In this document: piece by piece, positions 52,947 through 64,000 of the stretch
Numbering within the stretch: the stretch's first letter is position 1
Layout: the number at the start of each line of letters is the position of its first letter
Source of the DNA: Venturia oleaginea
Taxonomy: Eukaryota > Ascomycota > Dothideomycetes > Venturiales > Venturiaceae
DNA: 64,000 nt
Direction of reading: 5' to 3'
NCBI GenBank assembly: GCA_013176395.1
Contig: JABMLP010000012.1
Coordinates: 620,001 to 684,000 of the forward strand
Position numbers and translations under genes: made by a program
Notes under the pieces: generated by a model
Databases searched by the model: none
What the model was told of the DNA's origin: nothing
What the model saw: only the letters and a program-made list of their open reading frames with translations

Positions 52947-54743
52947 ATGTTCGCGCCAGCTTCCTCAGCTCAGTACTCAAAAGTCAAAGATGTTACGCAG
53001 GCGCATACAACTTCTATCGAAGCCCCTAGTCATCAGCCATCGAGCACTTTGGGACGATACCTAAGCCTGCTATGGATGGTTTTAGCCTGGATGTGTGCTC
53101 TTGCTTTTGCTCTCGGTCATCACTTTTTCTATGCTCGTTTCGACCGAAAACGAGTTGATGAGACGGAACTCAGCCAAGGCTGGATCATTAGGATCGGAAC
53201 TGGAATGGCCTTCGCTGTGCAGGTGCTCTTCGTAGTCTCGGCCACTGTTGCTTGCACACAGCTTCAATGGCTGACAACGAGGTCCCGGCAGTTCAGCGTA
53301 CGTCAAATCGATACGATCTTCAGCGTTCCGGGAAATCCATTAGCTTTCCTTCAGAGTCGGATTTGGTTGCGGTGTCCAGCACTCTCTTTGTTGGCTGCTA
53401 TTGCATGGTAAGTTCTTTGCATGTGCGATCGCAGTTAGCTAACCACATAATATAGTTTGCTACCAATAGTTGCAGTCGTCACACCTGCAACGATTAATGT
53501 AGTTTCGAATCAGGATGTCACCTCTTCAAGTGGCACTCCTCGGCAGTTGTATTTCGATCCCAGGCTGTACGGTAATCTGCAAACTCTTGTGCGATCAGAA
53601 TATCTCGGACCATCCTTAGACACCACCAAGACTGCCTACGGTAGTGCTTTGACAGGCCAAATTCTTCCTATTCCAGCATCTCAGCCCAATCTCACCTACA
53701 TCTTGAACTTCACAGGCCCTGCCGTCCGCTGTGAGCCGGCCTCCGCACGCTTGATCAATGACACACGTACAGCGTATCGAAGTCAAATATCTGGGGGAGT
53801 CGAAAACGCCTATCACTATATATCGTGGGTGCCAACAGGTGGCACAAGATTCAATCTTACTGGTGCCACAGAAATCGCTCTGGATTTGGTGTCGACAGAT
53901 GCAGCGCATATCTACATTATCCCCAACACCTCAGTCTCAGGGCCCATCTATGCCGGAGGCATGGAGCTCACCTCATCAATTGATCACTTTGGTTATCAGG
54001 ATCTGCTCGATTGCTCGTTGTATAACGCTTCGTATTTGGCGTTCTTCAACTTCTCATATCCACTGCAGAAGATTGACATTCGTTCTCGTACTTTCTTAAA
54101 TCCAGTCAACGTCTCCTTGGATGTCTCGCAATGGAAATTTTCGTCGAAGAGCTCGCCTTACGTGACCAAGCAGCAAGCACAACGTATATCGTACCAGTCC
54201 ATCATGGAGGTGTTTGGGAAGCTGCTCGTCGGTTACAACTGGGTCAGAGACGGCTACAACGTCAATATGGCGACAAGTTGGAACATGCTTTCTATTGACT
54301 GGACTTTACGCAATGCAACTCAAAAGGGCCTAGAAGAGCTGTTTCAAAATATCACCTTGAGTATGCTGAGTACTTCATCGCTCACGTAAGCTTATCTCAC
54401 AACTGTCACTTTAAATGCTAATAGCACCCTCTCCAGTATGAACAACACTATCGCCGAAGCCAACAAAGTCGACATCAATATCTACCGCACCTTCAACATC
54501 TACGACTATCAGCCACGCGACCTTTGGCTCGCCTATGGCATCGCAGCAGCGGCGGCTTTCCTCTGCATGTGTGCTGGGATATATGCCATGTGGCGTAACG
54601 GAGGTTGCTATCAGACAAGCTTCTCGACATTCATGAGAGTGACCAAAGACGAAGATTTCATCAAGCAGATCTCCCCAAACGACAACGGCACCGCACCATT
54701 ACCCTATACTCTCGCTGAAGTGAAACTCGTTCTCGGACGCTGA
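52947..54743 (+). CDS. Multi-span membrane protein with large extracellular domain
   Basis: Three exons: 52947-53407, 53456-54385 and 54437-54743 (introns 48 and 51 nt); 565 residues. Predicted spans: LSLLWMVLAWMCALAFALGH (~38-57), GTGMAFAVQVLFVVSATVAC (~88-107), ALSLLAAIACLLPIVAVVTP (across intron 1, ~145-164) and LAYGIAAAAAFLCMCAGIYA near the C-terminus. A ~300-residue loop between spans 3 and 4 has many N-glycosylation sequons (NLT, NFT, NAS, NVS, NAT, NIT), so it faces outside. The layout matches a fungal family often labelled 'formylmethionine deformylase-like', a name with no proven activity. No catalytic motif seen. Confidence 0.75.
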
Positions 54744-55591
54744 GGAAGCAATTATGGGATGGATAAGTTCAATCGATATTCGGTTGCTCTAGACGTTTAT
54801 CAACCATTTTCTCACTCATCTGAAGCCCGCAGATCGTCTTGAAGCATGTCTTTCAACGACGCCGCCCATGACCACAATGGGCTTTTCACCAGGAACTTCG
54901 ACGCCGGAAGGCCTTGCATCTAAGCCTCCTTTGATCTTTACGACCGCATTCGATATAAAAAGGACGAGACGGTTCTATAGCAGCCAACTGAATCAGCGAG
55001 TATTCGGTTGGAATCATTTCAAGAAGCCAAATAACCAGAAATCTTTCGCAATCTTTGTTCGATCGAAGGGCACTTATCAACGCCGATTTATCACCGCCGA
55101 GAAACCGAAAATAAACCAAAGAGGTTGGGAACAAACGAGACGTGACTCTAGCACTGCTACAATATTGTCCATAGACAGACAGACAACAGATACATAATCA
55201 ATATCTCACCCAATTTCTCACCCAATTGCATCATACATACACAACTCCCCGTCAAAATCACCTTCATCCCATCCCATCCCATCCCCCACAACCATCCAAA
55301 CCACCTAAAGCCCTATCAACCAAGCGACCGCGCAAAACATCGTCCCCCCCCATCTTCAAACTCCCATCACCCATTATCCCCTCCTCAAACCCAACCCTCT
55401 CAAACTATCCAACCCGAATCAAAAAAAACCACCATCTAATTCAATGTCATATAACATGCATCCCCCCTCTCCAATTCACATTCCACAAATCCATGCATAT
55501 CAAAAAAAGGGCAGGCAGGTTCCACCAAATCCTCAAAAGTGCAATAGTACGAGTTCCCATCGACAAAGGAAAAGACTCATCATTAGGTATA
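54744..55591. other. Intergenic region, C/A-rich near the transposon
   Basis: No gene supported. 55250-55440 is rich in CCCATC/AACCC simple sequence. Confidence 0.4.
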
Positions 55592-57422
55592 ACGTGTTCC
55601 ACCACCCAACCGCTCAAAATCTGCCAAGACTTCTACCATTCCTCTTATGTGATTGTGTCTGAACAACGAAACGCATTATTACTCCAACACGAAGGGAGAA
55701 TCCAGCTCGCACTCCAAGCCCTACAAGCCGGCCAATTCCGAAGCCAACGGGCCGCCGCTCGTGCCTTCGACGTTAAACAGCGAATCCTCTCTGAGCGCGT
55801 TAAAGGAGTCTCATTTATCCTCGAAACACCACCAAATGGTCGGAAACTTACCCTTACCGAAGAGCAAACGCTTGTCCGATACATTCTTTACCTCAATTCG
55901 CGAGGATCTGCGCCGCGGCTTTGTGAGGTAGCAGATATGGCCGATAAACTGCTAGCTATACGCGGTGGAGAGCCAGTGGGCAAAAACTGGGCTGAGAGGT
56001 TCGTTACGCGCTCAGATGAGCTCAAGATGGCCTTCAACCGAGCCAAGCATAGGCAGAGGATACTACAGGAAGATCCAGAGATTATTGGGGCGTGGTTCAA
56101 GCTCGTTGCAGATACCAAAGCCAAGTACGGCGTCCACGACGAGGATACACACAACTTTGACGAGATTGGCTTCCAGATGGGTGTTATTGGGTCAATGAAG
56201 ATCGTTACAGCCTCCGAGAGACGTACAAGGCCGGAACTCATTCAGCCGGGCGATCGCGAATGGGTTACGGTTATCCAGAGTATCTGCGCCGCTGGGTATG
56301 CAACCCCACCCTTCATTATCTACAGAGGACGCGTTCACATCTCTGCGTGGTACGAGGAGGCAGATATACCGCGCAATTGGAAGCTTTCAGTCTCTGAGAA
56401 CGGCTGGACAAATAACGCGCTTGGTCTTGAGTGGTTGAAGCATTTTGACGCGCATACAAAGGCGCGGCAGGTGGGGGGTACAGGCTACTCATTTTGGACG
56501 GCCATGAGAGCAATCTCAACCAGAATTTTAAGGACTACTGCCTCAAAAATAAGATTCTGACCCTCATCATGCCGTCGCACTCGTCGCATATACTCCAGCC
56601 CCTTGACGTGGTCTGCTTCTCGCCGTTGAAGCGCAAGTACTCCCAACGCATCCGGGACTTGGCGCGCCGACGCGTGTACCATATCAACAAGGAAGGCTTT
56701 CTCCCTGCCTTCAAAGACGCGTTTTTCGACGTGTTTACAAAAGAGAACTGTCAAAAGGCCTTTGAGGCAGTAGGGCTAGTCCCTATCGACGCGCAGGTGG
56801 TGTTGGATCGCCTTGAAGTACGGCTACGAACCCCGCCAGAAACCCATCTCCCAGAAACGCCGTGGCAGTCCAAGACTCCAAGTAATACTTATGAATTTGG
56901 ATCCCAATCCAAGCTCGTAAGCGAGTCTTTTACTCGGTCACCAGTTACTGCGCAGGCAGGCTTTTTCCGGCTTGTTAAGGGCGCTGAATTGATGCTTCAC
57001 CAAAACGCTCTACTCGTTGCGCGCAACCACGAGCTTGAAGAGCAATTGGCAGTAATGACGAAGCGAAAATCGCGCAAAAGGAAGCGGATCCAGCAAGGTG
57101 GTACTATGGAGTATGGGACTGCAGCAGCGCAGGTAGCTGCTGAGGCGTCTGTAGCGCCTCAGGGATCGAAGAAGGCTCGTGGTATCGGTGATCAAGAAAC
57201 AACCCGACCAACTCAACGGCGCTGTGGGAACTGCGGCGTAACTGGGCATAATGCGCGAACTTGTTGAAAAGATATCGAGATATCTTCTGAATCAGATAGT
57301 AGCACGACGGACTTAGAATCTATTGTTGATAGCGAAAAAATTAAAGAGTGGTAACATGAGATGGTCGTGCCAAGAAATTTTGAGCGGCTGGGTGGTTTGA
57401 GCGGTTGGGTGGTGGAGTACGT
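55592..57422 (+). mobile_element. Pogo-type element, full length, mosaic with the 36.6-kb copy
   Basis: 1831 bp; TA at 55590-55591 and 57423-57424. Terminal inverted repeats begin ACGT(G/A)(T/C)TCCACCACCC, with CCACCCA(A/G)CCGCTCAAA as the motif, present twice at the right end. The body from ~55905 to ~57370 is nearly identical to 36925-38405, while the ends and the first ~90 codons are clearly different. Confidence 0.92.
55650..57267 (+). pseudogene. Pogo-type transposase, two-frame (copy 2)
   Basis: Aligned to copy 1, the start codon position reads GTG (VSEQRNALLL versus MSQQQNAQSS), so the original ATG seems lost. HTH part QRAAARAFDVKQRILSERVK differs from copy 1. The catalytic core then follows (HNFDEIGFQMG). 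The frame breaks near 56475 in a G run (CAGGTGGGGGGTACAGG), one base short relative to copy 1. The other frame continues with HESNLNQ, SHILQPLDVVCFSPLKRKYS, coiled coil and zinc knuckle CGNCGVTGHNARTC, where a TGA ends it. Copies 1 and 2 are broken at different points. Confidence 0.87.
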
Positions 57423-57424
57423 TA

Positions 57425-58175
57425 CACAAAAAGAAGGAAAGAAAAACAAAAAAATCCTCTCCCATATCCAGAAAATAAGGAACAGGAATTCTTCATATCG
57501 TAGGTTTACATATAAAGGATACACGCCGTCACAAAGGAGCAGATTGGTACCCCGAAGGGAAAGTGGGAAAACGAGGAGATGCAATAAAAGAACCTCTCCT
57601 CCCTCACGCCTCATCGGTGCCAAGTTCCAAAAACAACCTCACAGACAAGAACAACTGATAAAATGCAATTCAATCGATTTGATATCCCAGATAGACGCGC
57701 GCTAAACGTGCTGCAAATATCCTTCGCAAAGCCTCCCTTTCCTCCCCCATGTAGCAGCTAGAAAACTGCCATTCCCCATTACAAATGAAATCAACGACAA
57801 ACGGAAAGAAGAAATGGTGTAGCTCCAGTGATCCGCTCGCGTCCCGTACAAAAAGACTAAGTAGGTAGGTGATCGGGCGTAAGAATACGCTCCAACCTCA
57901 TAGTACTCGGTTCGATCCGCCCGCGGAAACCTCCTTTATTTGTCAAAACGAATAAGACGTGCGTCGTTGCCTCATCGTCCCGGTCCCTCACTAAAATTTG
58001 GCTAAGCTTCGTTCGGACCCAGATATGTACCCAAGACCATAAAGCCTTGCTTTCCAATCGCACGTACGGAGTAGCCATGTCGGGGAACCAATCGCTCGCT
58101 CAAAGTTGGTTATCGTAAAACTGATGATGTGTGCTCAAATATCGCTCAGATGAGTTCCAAAACTGTGATGTTGCT
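57425..58175. other. Intergenic region, nothing recognised
   Basis: 3' flank of the PAL1 gene. No gene or RNA seen. Confidence 0.4.
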
Positions 58176-60211
58176 TCAAGATGGTCTACGGACGCGTCGC
58201 CCACCCTTTAGCGACTTTACACGGCTCAAAAATCCAGTAGGTCTATTCTCCGGGTCGCCATCAGCGCTGTCGGTGGTGATGCGACGCTCCATTGGTCGCA
58301 TTGGCGAGCTAGGTGCTCGGGCGCGGCCACCACGCTCCCTTTCGGCGATCGAGATAGACGCGCCCTTCTTGTCGTATGCTTCATCATACATACTGTCGAA
58401 TGGGTTGCTCTCGCCTTGATGGAGTCGGGAGGGCCCTCCCGCGCTTTGAACCTCCCTGGCTTCCCTGCTTGGAATTGGTGGTGCGCGTGTAGGTTGAGGT
58501 GGACTATCTGGCATGGCCGTGTCGTTGATGCCATTGTTGTAGCGTGGCAATTCTGGGGATCGTGCAGGTCGATCACCACGGATTCCACCACGGAAACGCT
58601 GCGCGAGGGACTTCTTGCGTCCAAGGCCTCCACCCGGAGCAATTCCTTGTTCGGGCATCTGTGTCTCCGATTCACGGCGTTGCATGACAGCTTTCTTCGA
58701 AGCTGGAGCACCTTCCAAGAAGGTCGACGTGCCTAGTCCCATGGTTTCCTCCGCGTGTATTGGCTCCACACGAGCAACGGGATCAAAGTGTGTTGCAGTA
58801 ACTGCACGACCGGGTCCATCAGGGCGCCTAGGGAAATCGTTTCCTGCCTTGCCGTAATCTTGGAAGCCCTCTACTCCTACACCGTGGAAGCGTTCCAAGT
58901 CAATGCCCTTGTTCAGTGGGCCGGAGCCGCCGAGCATCATGTTGGCAGAGGTCGCGGGGAATGCGCGCATGGGTGCACGATTGTCCTTCTTGCGATTTCG
59001 GTGGGGATTGGCTGCGTCGAAAGGTCCGTCGTGGTGGAAGACTGAGATAGTAAGCGATATTTTGATGATAGACGACAATGCAACTTACAGCCACCACCGT
59101 AAATGCCAGTTTGATCGAGTTGATCAATCAAATCCATGCCACGAGGCTTCTTGGCGACGCGAGTGGAAGAGGACTTGGTTGCTTTGCCATCGCGACTAGC
59201 CCTGCTTGAATCTCTGGCTTTGCTGGGTGATCGTCCTTTCTCGCGCGAACGAGCATCTCGTTCTCGGTGTCGCCTCTCCCTTCTCTTCCGTTCTTCTTCG
59301 GTGAGAGAGGACTTCTCGAGAACAGAGGATTCGGAGTTGCGGCGGTTGCGAGTCGAGGTCGAATTCTTTCTATCAGGACTGGCGAAAATGTCAAGCTCTT
59401 CGGAGGGACCAGGACGACGCACTTGAGTGCCTCTTCGAGGAGCCGCACGTCGTTCTTGATCAAGGTCAGATCGAGAAGGGCGGTGACTGGGGTTTGGGTG
59501 AGTCGCGCCCCTTGATGGTGGTGGTAGTTGCTGCTGCTGCTTGGCTCCTGAGGGCGTGGCTGAGTCGCCAATGTCGACAAGAGTGAGTCGGTGCTGCAAA
59601 GAAGGATAGTTAGTAAACATGCCAACGAAGATGCGAAATTTGGACGCCATTGATGCTTCAGGAGGAAACAGCAAGGGAACGGGCGAGACCAAATATCAAT
59701 GCGTGGTCGCACAACTGTATTCATCCGACGGCTACCACAGGCAAGGACGGGTAAGCACATACAAATAGCTGAGCAGCGTCGCTGTCAATGGCTCCAGAGG
59801 GCGCCATGGTCGTTGGGCTCGTGGATATGATTTTAGGCGGGGGATTACTGAGCTTCGGCGCGTCTGATTGCTCGAAGGAAGCGAGGAAAGGGTTCGTGTT
59901 GGCAGGTTTGGATGTCGGGTTCACAGGAGTGCCATTTGCTGAGCGAGCAAGGTGCGGTTCAGGAAGTGCGGGTGAAGGGAGGGCGGAGTTTGTTCTCGGG
60001 TTTCTGAAGGGATTGTTGGAGTTGAGACTGAGGGACAATTCAGGAGAGGCGTGCTGCTCTGTACATGACTTGTCAGAACGGTTTGCTTATCAGTTGGGCG
60101 GCGGTGATGGGCACACGGCTCATTCCATGAGAAGTGGGAAGTGAAACAGGCACACAGGGTGACGGAAAGGAACGAACCTGGCTGCTGACCGGGCTCCAAC
60201 AGAGAAGCCAT
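58176..60211 (-). CDS. PAL1: Pal1-family cell morphology protein
   Basis: Four exons on the minus strand: 60211-60190 (22 nt), 60058-59763, 59593-59089 and 59041-58176. All junctions keep frame (first exon MASLLEP, joined to EQHASPELSLSLNSNNPFRN); 562 residues. Diagnostic Pal1 blocks: SEELDIFASP, RRNSESSVLEKSSLTEEERK, MDLIDQLDQTGIYGGGFFHH (across intron 3), HDGPFDAANPHRNRKKDNRA and the C-terminal FLSRVKSLKGGRR. Long Pro/Ser/Arg-rich disordered stretches; early NPFRNP and NPFLASF resemble NPF endocytic (EH-binding) motifs. Pal1/Pal2 act at sites of polarised growth and endocytosis. The tiny first exon is supported by frame and by the NPF-rich N-terminus. Confidence 0.92.
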
Positions 60212-61609
60212 CGAGTCTTTTTGGAGGCGATCGAATTGGAGGCGATCGCTGGGGGCTGTAACGCTAGGTTCGAAGATAAGGCAAGAAGTGCGACAGTACT
60301 GGCGTTGCAGCGGCCGGCGTCTCGGTACAAGCTATGCTATGTTTGTTTGGTATATTTGTGTCGGCGGGAGGATGGCTGAAGACGGGTGGAATGGTGGAAA
60401 GGTGTTGGCCTTGTTTTGATGGGCGCTGCAGTGCAGGAATATCGGAGTCGATACAGTGCTGTAATATGGCCAGCGCGTTTCATACGTGGTCTATAGTGGA
60501 CGTGGGCAGGGGGTCGAGGGCGAGTGTGAAGAGGGCTGCAATGGAATGGATGCTAGAATCTAACCGAACTTATTGTATGGAGAGATCATGGACTGAAGAC
60601 TGCAGGTGGACGAGAGGGAGCTCTGGTTACTGATGTTTTGCGAGAGAGGAGCGACGTCTGGTTGGAGTGCGCGTAGGCTTTGTTTTTGCGTGCAGCAGAA
60701 GAAAGGGCTCTTCTGTACACAGTAGTTCTGCCTCCGTAGCTGCTCAGCTGGCTGCGATCAAAGCTGGGCAGCTGGATATTCTAAATAGCAGCTTGGCATC
60801 TACTTCGCACTCGGCCTTTGCATGACATACTAGAGTACCATAGTATGATATGATAGAAGCATACTATTATTATCACACGTCGCTCTACGGCCTCAGTGCT
60901 TCCAATAGCAGCAATGCAACATCATAGCTCGCTAAATAACTAATGAATAATCCTCCCTCAGCAAACACACTGATCTTCCCAAAGCCCCTCCTCCGTCTGG
61001 GGACTGGGGCCCCATGATGGCAATCAGGGAACGCCACAGCCTAGCTCGCAAGGGCTGAACTGAACGGAGTGATGAACGACAGGAGTCGCGAGAAATGCCG
61101 TCTCTGCCAGTCTACCTGCATCCTGGGCAGTAGTCCAACCTGCATCCTGGGTAGCAGTGGTTCTTCCGAAACAAACTCTGCCAATGAGGCTCCGCTTTTG
61201 TGAAACTTATATGGTTGCATTGGGCCAATTGTGTGCATGTCAAGACGGGTAGATCTGTACTTCACAGCTATGGGATAGGGGCAAGCAAGTGGCTCGCGCT
61301 TTGCTTCATCAATTGACATGAAATCTTCTTCGAAACGAACGACGTAGCTGAAAGATGGAAGTATATCGTGTGCCGTTCGTGTGCCGTTCGTGGAAGTTTG
61401 CGGCGTTGAGACGTGGGAAGGCCACAAGAGATAGATATCAACATCTACGTCGATTGGATCACCTCTGTTCTGCCCCGTCCAAGTAGTCATCCAAGTCTGC
61501 ACGTCACGTTCCGTTTCAAGGGAAGCCGACGCGTTCAACAGTCAGCTCGAACAAACAACAATCAACTCAGAATTCGCCGCTGTCTCAAATACATCAACTG
61601 CCATCCACA
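60212..61609. other. Divergent promoter region of PAL1 and MED31
   Basis: No gene confidently seen. A frame on the minus strand (61041-61538) is open but lacks a recognisable domain. An 18-bp near-repeat, C(T)ACCTGCATCCTGGG(C/T)AG, occurs twice at 61110-61155. Confidence 0.45.
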
Positions 61610-62085
61610 ATGACGGAAGAGGCACCACGGTCCGCAGAAGACCCCAAGCAGGTCCCTGATGAACCGCGATACGGAGGCTTCTCCCGCTTTGAGCTAGAGC
61701 TGGAGGTTGGTGTCTTTGTCACCACAAAACCCGACGTGCAACTGACTTTCACTCCTCAGTTTGTTCAATGTCTCTCCAACCCTTGGTATATACATGAACT
61801 GTGGAGACGCAAGCTCTTTGAAGAGAAAGAGTTTGTTGCCTATCTCGACTACCTCCAATACTTCAAAGACCCAAAGTATGCGAGGTTCTTGTCGTGAGTT
61901 AGCAGTCACTTAGCCTATCAAGACCTTTTCACTAAAAATGACATTCCAGCTACCCGGGGACAACCTTGCAAAATCTTGAGTTGTTGCAACAAGATTCGTT
62001 TCGCAAAGAATGCGGCAACATTGGCCTCATCCACAAGCTCTGCGAAGAGGGCATAAGGAGCGCGGAGGACAGGCCTACTAGTTGA
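61610..62085 (+). CDS. MED31: Mediator complex subunit 31 (Soh1)
   Basis: Three exons: 61610-61705, 61760-61893 and 61950-62085 (introns 54 and 56 nt); 121 residues. The Med31 core is unmistakable: RFELELEFVQCLSNPWYIHE (across intron 1), FVAYLDYLQYFKDPKYARFL, SYPGTTLQNLELLQQDSFRK. Part of the middle module of Mediator, which links activators to RNA polymerase II. Acidic N-terminus, no extra domain. ATG context is good (ACAATGACG). Confidence 0.95.
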
Positions 62086-62938
62086 GTACACCGAACTATC
62101 CAGCCACCACTCCAGACGCCTAGTCATCCACACATGTCTTCTACGTCAAGCTTCGACACGAGCATGCGAAATCATTTCAAGAAGCAATATTCACTACTCC
62201 GAAGCGCTAGCCCTCGTTAGTTTCGATACAGTATTGCACGTGTTTGCGCGCCGACCACCATCCATGGGGAGAACGAACAGAGCTTGCCCGTCTTTGAGCT
62301 GTCAAATTGTGTACAGAACGTGACAACCCCTCTCATAGAGCCATTTCCTTCCACGTGAAAACTTTACGCCAAGAGGTGGCCACGGATCATACCTAGTGAA
62401 CTAACTACACCAAGAGCCTCTCTGTGGACATTAAATCAATTCGCAGGAAACGACTCGATTGGAGCTCATCGCACACCAAGACCAGGCAGCTCAAGGCCGT
62501 TTGCGGGTCTGGCGTTATCGCCCTTCCTCAGTGGATTTTTCCAATCAATTTCTGTAGCTTACTGGCCATTTGGATGGCGAAACTGCCAGAATAGTTTCGT
62601 TATTGCAATCAAGTTATGGCCTGTTTGTGGGGTGTAGGCCGCACTTTCCGTATGAGTGAGTTGGGAGACCTTCACTTCTCAACTATCCACTCCGTCACAC
62701 AGCAACCTTAATATATCACTTGACCCAGACTGTTCTTGACATTGGATATACCGTTTGAGGAGTGCTATAGATTGAGTATGCTATCCGCAAGGTACAACAG
62801 TCACAACCCTCGATTCCAGAGCTCAAGTCATGATCTAACACCACCTAGCCATAAAACTCACCCGCCGCTTCACCCGCCACCTGCGCTGAAACACCCACAA
62901 ACTCTGATCCATCCGGCCCGCTAAAGATACACAACCTC
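62086..62938. other. Intergenic region, nothing recognised
   Basis: No supported gene or repeat. Confidence 0.4.
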
Positions 62939-63424
62939 ATGGAACAGCCGCTTCAGCAACCTCAAGTCGTCTTTGTACCTGTCCCATATCCCGTCTTCAT
63001 ACAGGTTCCGCCACCGCCGCCTCCACCACTAGCACTGCCTATCAATCCACCCGCACCAGATCCAGGACAGCCAACCAATTTCAGAAGACCGCTCTTCTTT
63101 CCAAGGAGACGCTGGGTGGACGGCAAAAGAGCAGGACAAACCCACCGAAAAGCAATAGGCCCGACCCGCGAAACTTTCAGGCTAGACAATTGGAGATGTC
63201 CGGACGAAATACCAGATGTTCCGAGGTGGTCTGCGACATGGTGGGAGTTTAAAGCCGTGAATTGGCGGAATAGAACTTGTAATGGTATCAAGTGGTTTGT
63301 GAATAGGGCGAATGGGAATAAGTTGACGGTATTCTTTGGCGTTGAGTTGTCCAGGTCGGTTTTCCTGTTTGCTAAAGGTGGGTGGAATTGGATTGTGGGG
63401 TTTTTTGGACTGGGGACGGGATGA
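62939..63424 (+). CDS. Hypothetical proline-rich protein
   Basis: Single frame of 161 residues. The N-terminus is Pro/Val-rich (VVFVPVPYPVFIQVPPPPPP), the middle basic (RRPLFFPRRRWVDGKRAGQT), and the C-terminal half rich in Trp/Arg/Asn (RWSATWWEFKAVNWRNRTCN), ending in a hydrophobic GWNWIVGFFGLGTG. I do not recognise a family. Called on length and uniform composition; could be a chance frame. Confidence 0.45.
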   Translation: MEQPLQQPQVVFVPVPYPVFIQVPPPPPPPLALPINPPAPDPGQPTNFRRPLFFPRRRWVDGKRAGQTHRKAIGPTRETFRLDNWRCPDEIPDVPRWSATWWEFKAVNWRNRTCNGIKWFVNRANGNKLTVFFGVELSRSVFLFAKGGWNWIVGFFGLGTG

Positions 63425-63760
63425 TTCTTTTGTCTGGAGTTCAAGGGTTTTGGTATTGTGGGGGAGGGCATTGTGTATGTATTCCTACCATTTTTCAGCT
63501 TGAGATCGATATTGATGAAATTCTGGTAATTTGAACGTATTTTTGAGCTTGTTTCTAGATTTTTTGTTTAGAATTGACGGACGTGAGCTCTTCGTATTTG
63601 GCGACATATTGTCGGGATGGAAATTCGTAGGTTCGCTCAGCCTCGGGACGTTCACTTAAAATATAAACATGCAGATGTTCAATCCATACGATCCATCTTT
63701 TAGCTTCACATCCATCATTGATAGCAACACATCACATCCACACTCACCCACATACCTAAC
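63425..63760. other. Convergent 3' region, nothing recognised
   Basis: Lies between two convergent genes; no further feature seen. Confidence 0.4.
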
Positions 63761-64000
63761 CTAAACATTGCCAAAAGCAAAAGTAGGCTGACCCGGTTCC
63801 GCCGAAGCAGCCTGAGGAGGCAATTCCATGCCCCCAGCCTCCTCAACAACAACAATCTCCACCTCCTTCAACTTCGGCACCGTAACCTTCAACCCCGGAA
63901 CCATCTCCTGAAGAACATCGACCTCATCAAAAGGCAACTTCCTATCAAAGACATTGCCCGCCGACTCCCCAGCATCAAGTCTCTTCTTCAACAACTGCAC
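63761..64000 (-). CDS. Probable cytosolic leucyl-tRNA synthetase, C-terminal end
   Basis: The last 79 codons of a gene that continues right of the window. The sequence VFDRKLPFDEVDVLQEMVPG, LKVTVPKLKEVEIVVVEEAG and the terminal GQPTFAFGNV resemble the C-terminal domain of eukaryotic cytosolic LeuRS (FxRxLPF...EM(V/I)PxLK...PTFxFxN(I/V)). The catalytic domains are outside, so the call rests on the tail alone, from memory. Confidence 0.55.
   Translation of the reverse strand: MQLLKKRLDAGESAGNVFDRKLPFDEVDVLQEMVPGLKVTVPKLKEVEIVVVEEAGGMELPPQAASAEPGQPTFAFGNV

Noticed and set aside
55226..55649. N-terminal extension of the pogo transposase copy 2
   Set aside because: The frame is open by chance across C/A-rich flank and the terminal repeat; homology starts only at VSEQRNALLL.
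61041..61538. 165-codon frame upstream of MED31 on the minus strand
   Set aside because: No domain, no intron logic, contains a local near-repeat (LLPRMQV twice); likely non-coding promoter region.

Overview
This window is nuclear DNA of a filamentous ascomycete (Pezizomycotina). The evidence is the short GT-AG introns (mostly 45-110 nt) with CTAAC-type branch sites, fungal-specific families (Pal1, AIM18, DUF6604, UstYa/DUF3328, RTA1), and many Tc1/mariner and pogo transposons with signs of RIP-like decay. A leotiomycete would fit, but the sequence alone does not settle the class. All identifications come from reading the sequence; no database search was possible.

Layout, left to right. (1) 0-12 kb: the 5' part of a glutathione S-transferase gene (minus), a secreted DUF7029/DUF7223-type protein (plus), a broken DUF6604 gene (minus), an unrecognised broken gene, and a five-exon phospholipase D-like gene. 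The 517-nt fourth intron of that gene holds an initiator tRNA-Met and a 16-bp polypyrimidine minisatellite. (2) 12-22 kb: AIM18 (minus), an unrecognised gene apparently split by a mariner-type element, and two more DUF6604 relics. (3) 22.4-29.3 kb: the most interesting region, a compact cluster that looks like a Kex2-processed fungal RiPP (dikaritin-type) locus. It has one secreted precursor peptide with two exact copies of VDDTKYAWYNFKRD, one canonical UstYa (DUF3328) protein, and three divergent membrane proteins that each carry two HxxHC motifs. (4) 29.4-42 kb: pogo elements, a hypothetical acidic protein, an RTA1 remnant, a SET-domain protein, and a GPI-anchored Ser/Ala-rich wall protein. 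(5) 42-47 kb: housekeeping genes, namely ribosomal protein eS7, an ALKBH6-like dioxygenase and the parvulin PIN4. (6) 47.4-57.4 kb: a transposon nest (pogo, Tc1, nested pogo, mariner), a multi-membrane-span protein, and a second copy of the larger pogo element. (7) 58-64 kb: PAL1, MED31, a proline-rich hypothetical protein, and the 3' end of a probable cytosolic leucyl-tRNA synthetase gene.

How the genes work together: in the RiPP-like locus the precursor would enter the secretory pathway and be cut by Kex2 after each Lys-Arg. Its Tyr/Trp-rich core would be cyclised by the membrane-anchored UstYa-type oxidases, by analogy with ustiloxin, phomopsin, asperipin and victorin. No peptidase, tyrosinase, P450, methyltransferase or transporter is seen beside it. 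The pogo elements form a second story: subfamilies differ in their terminal motif and DNA-binding domain, and several have lost the catalytic core while keeping the N-terminal helix-turn-helix and the C-terminal zinc knuckle.
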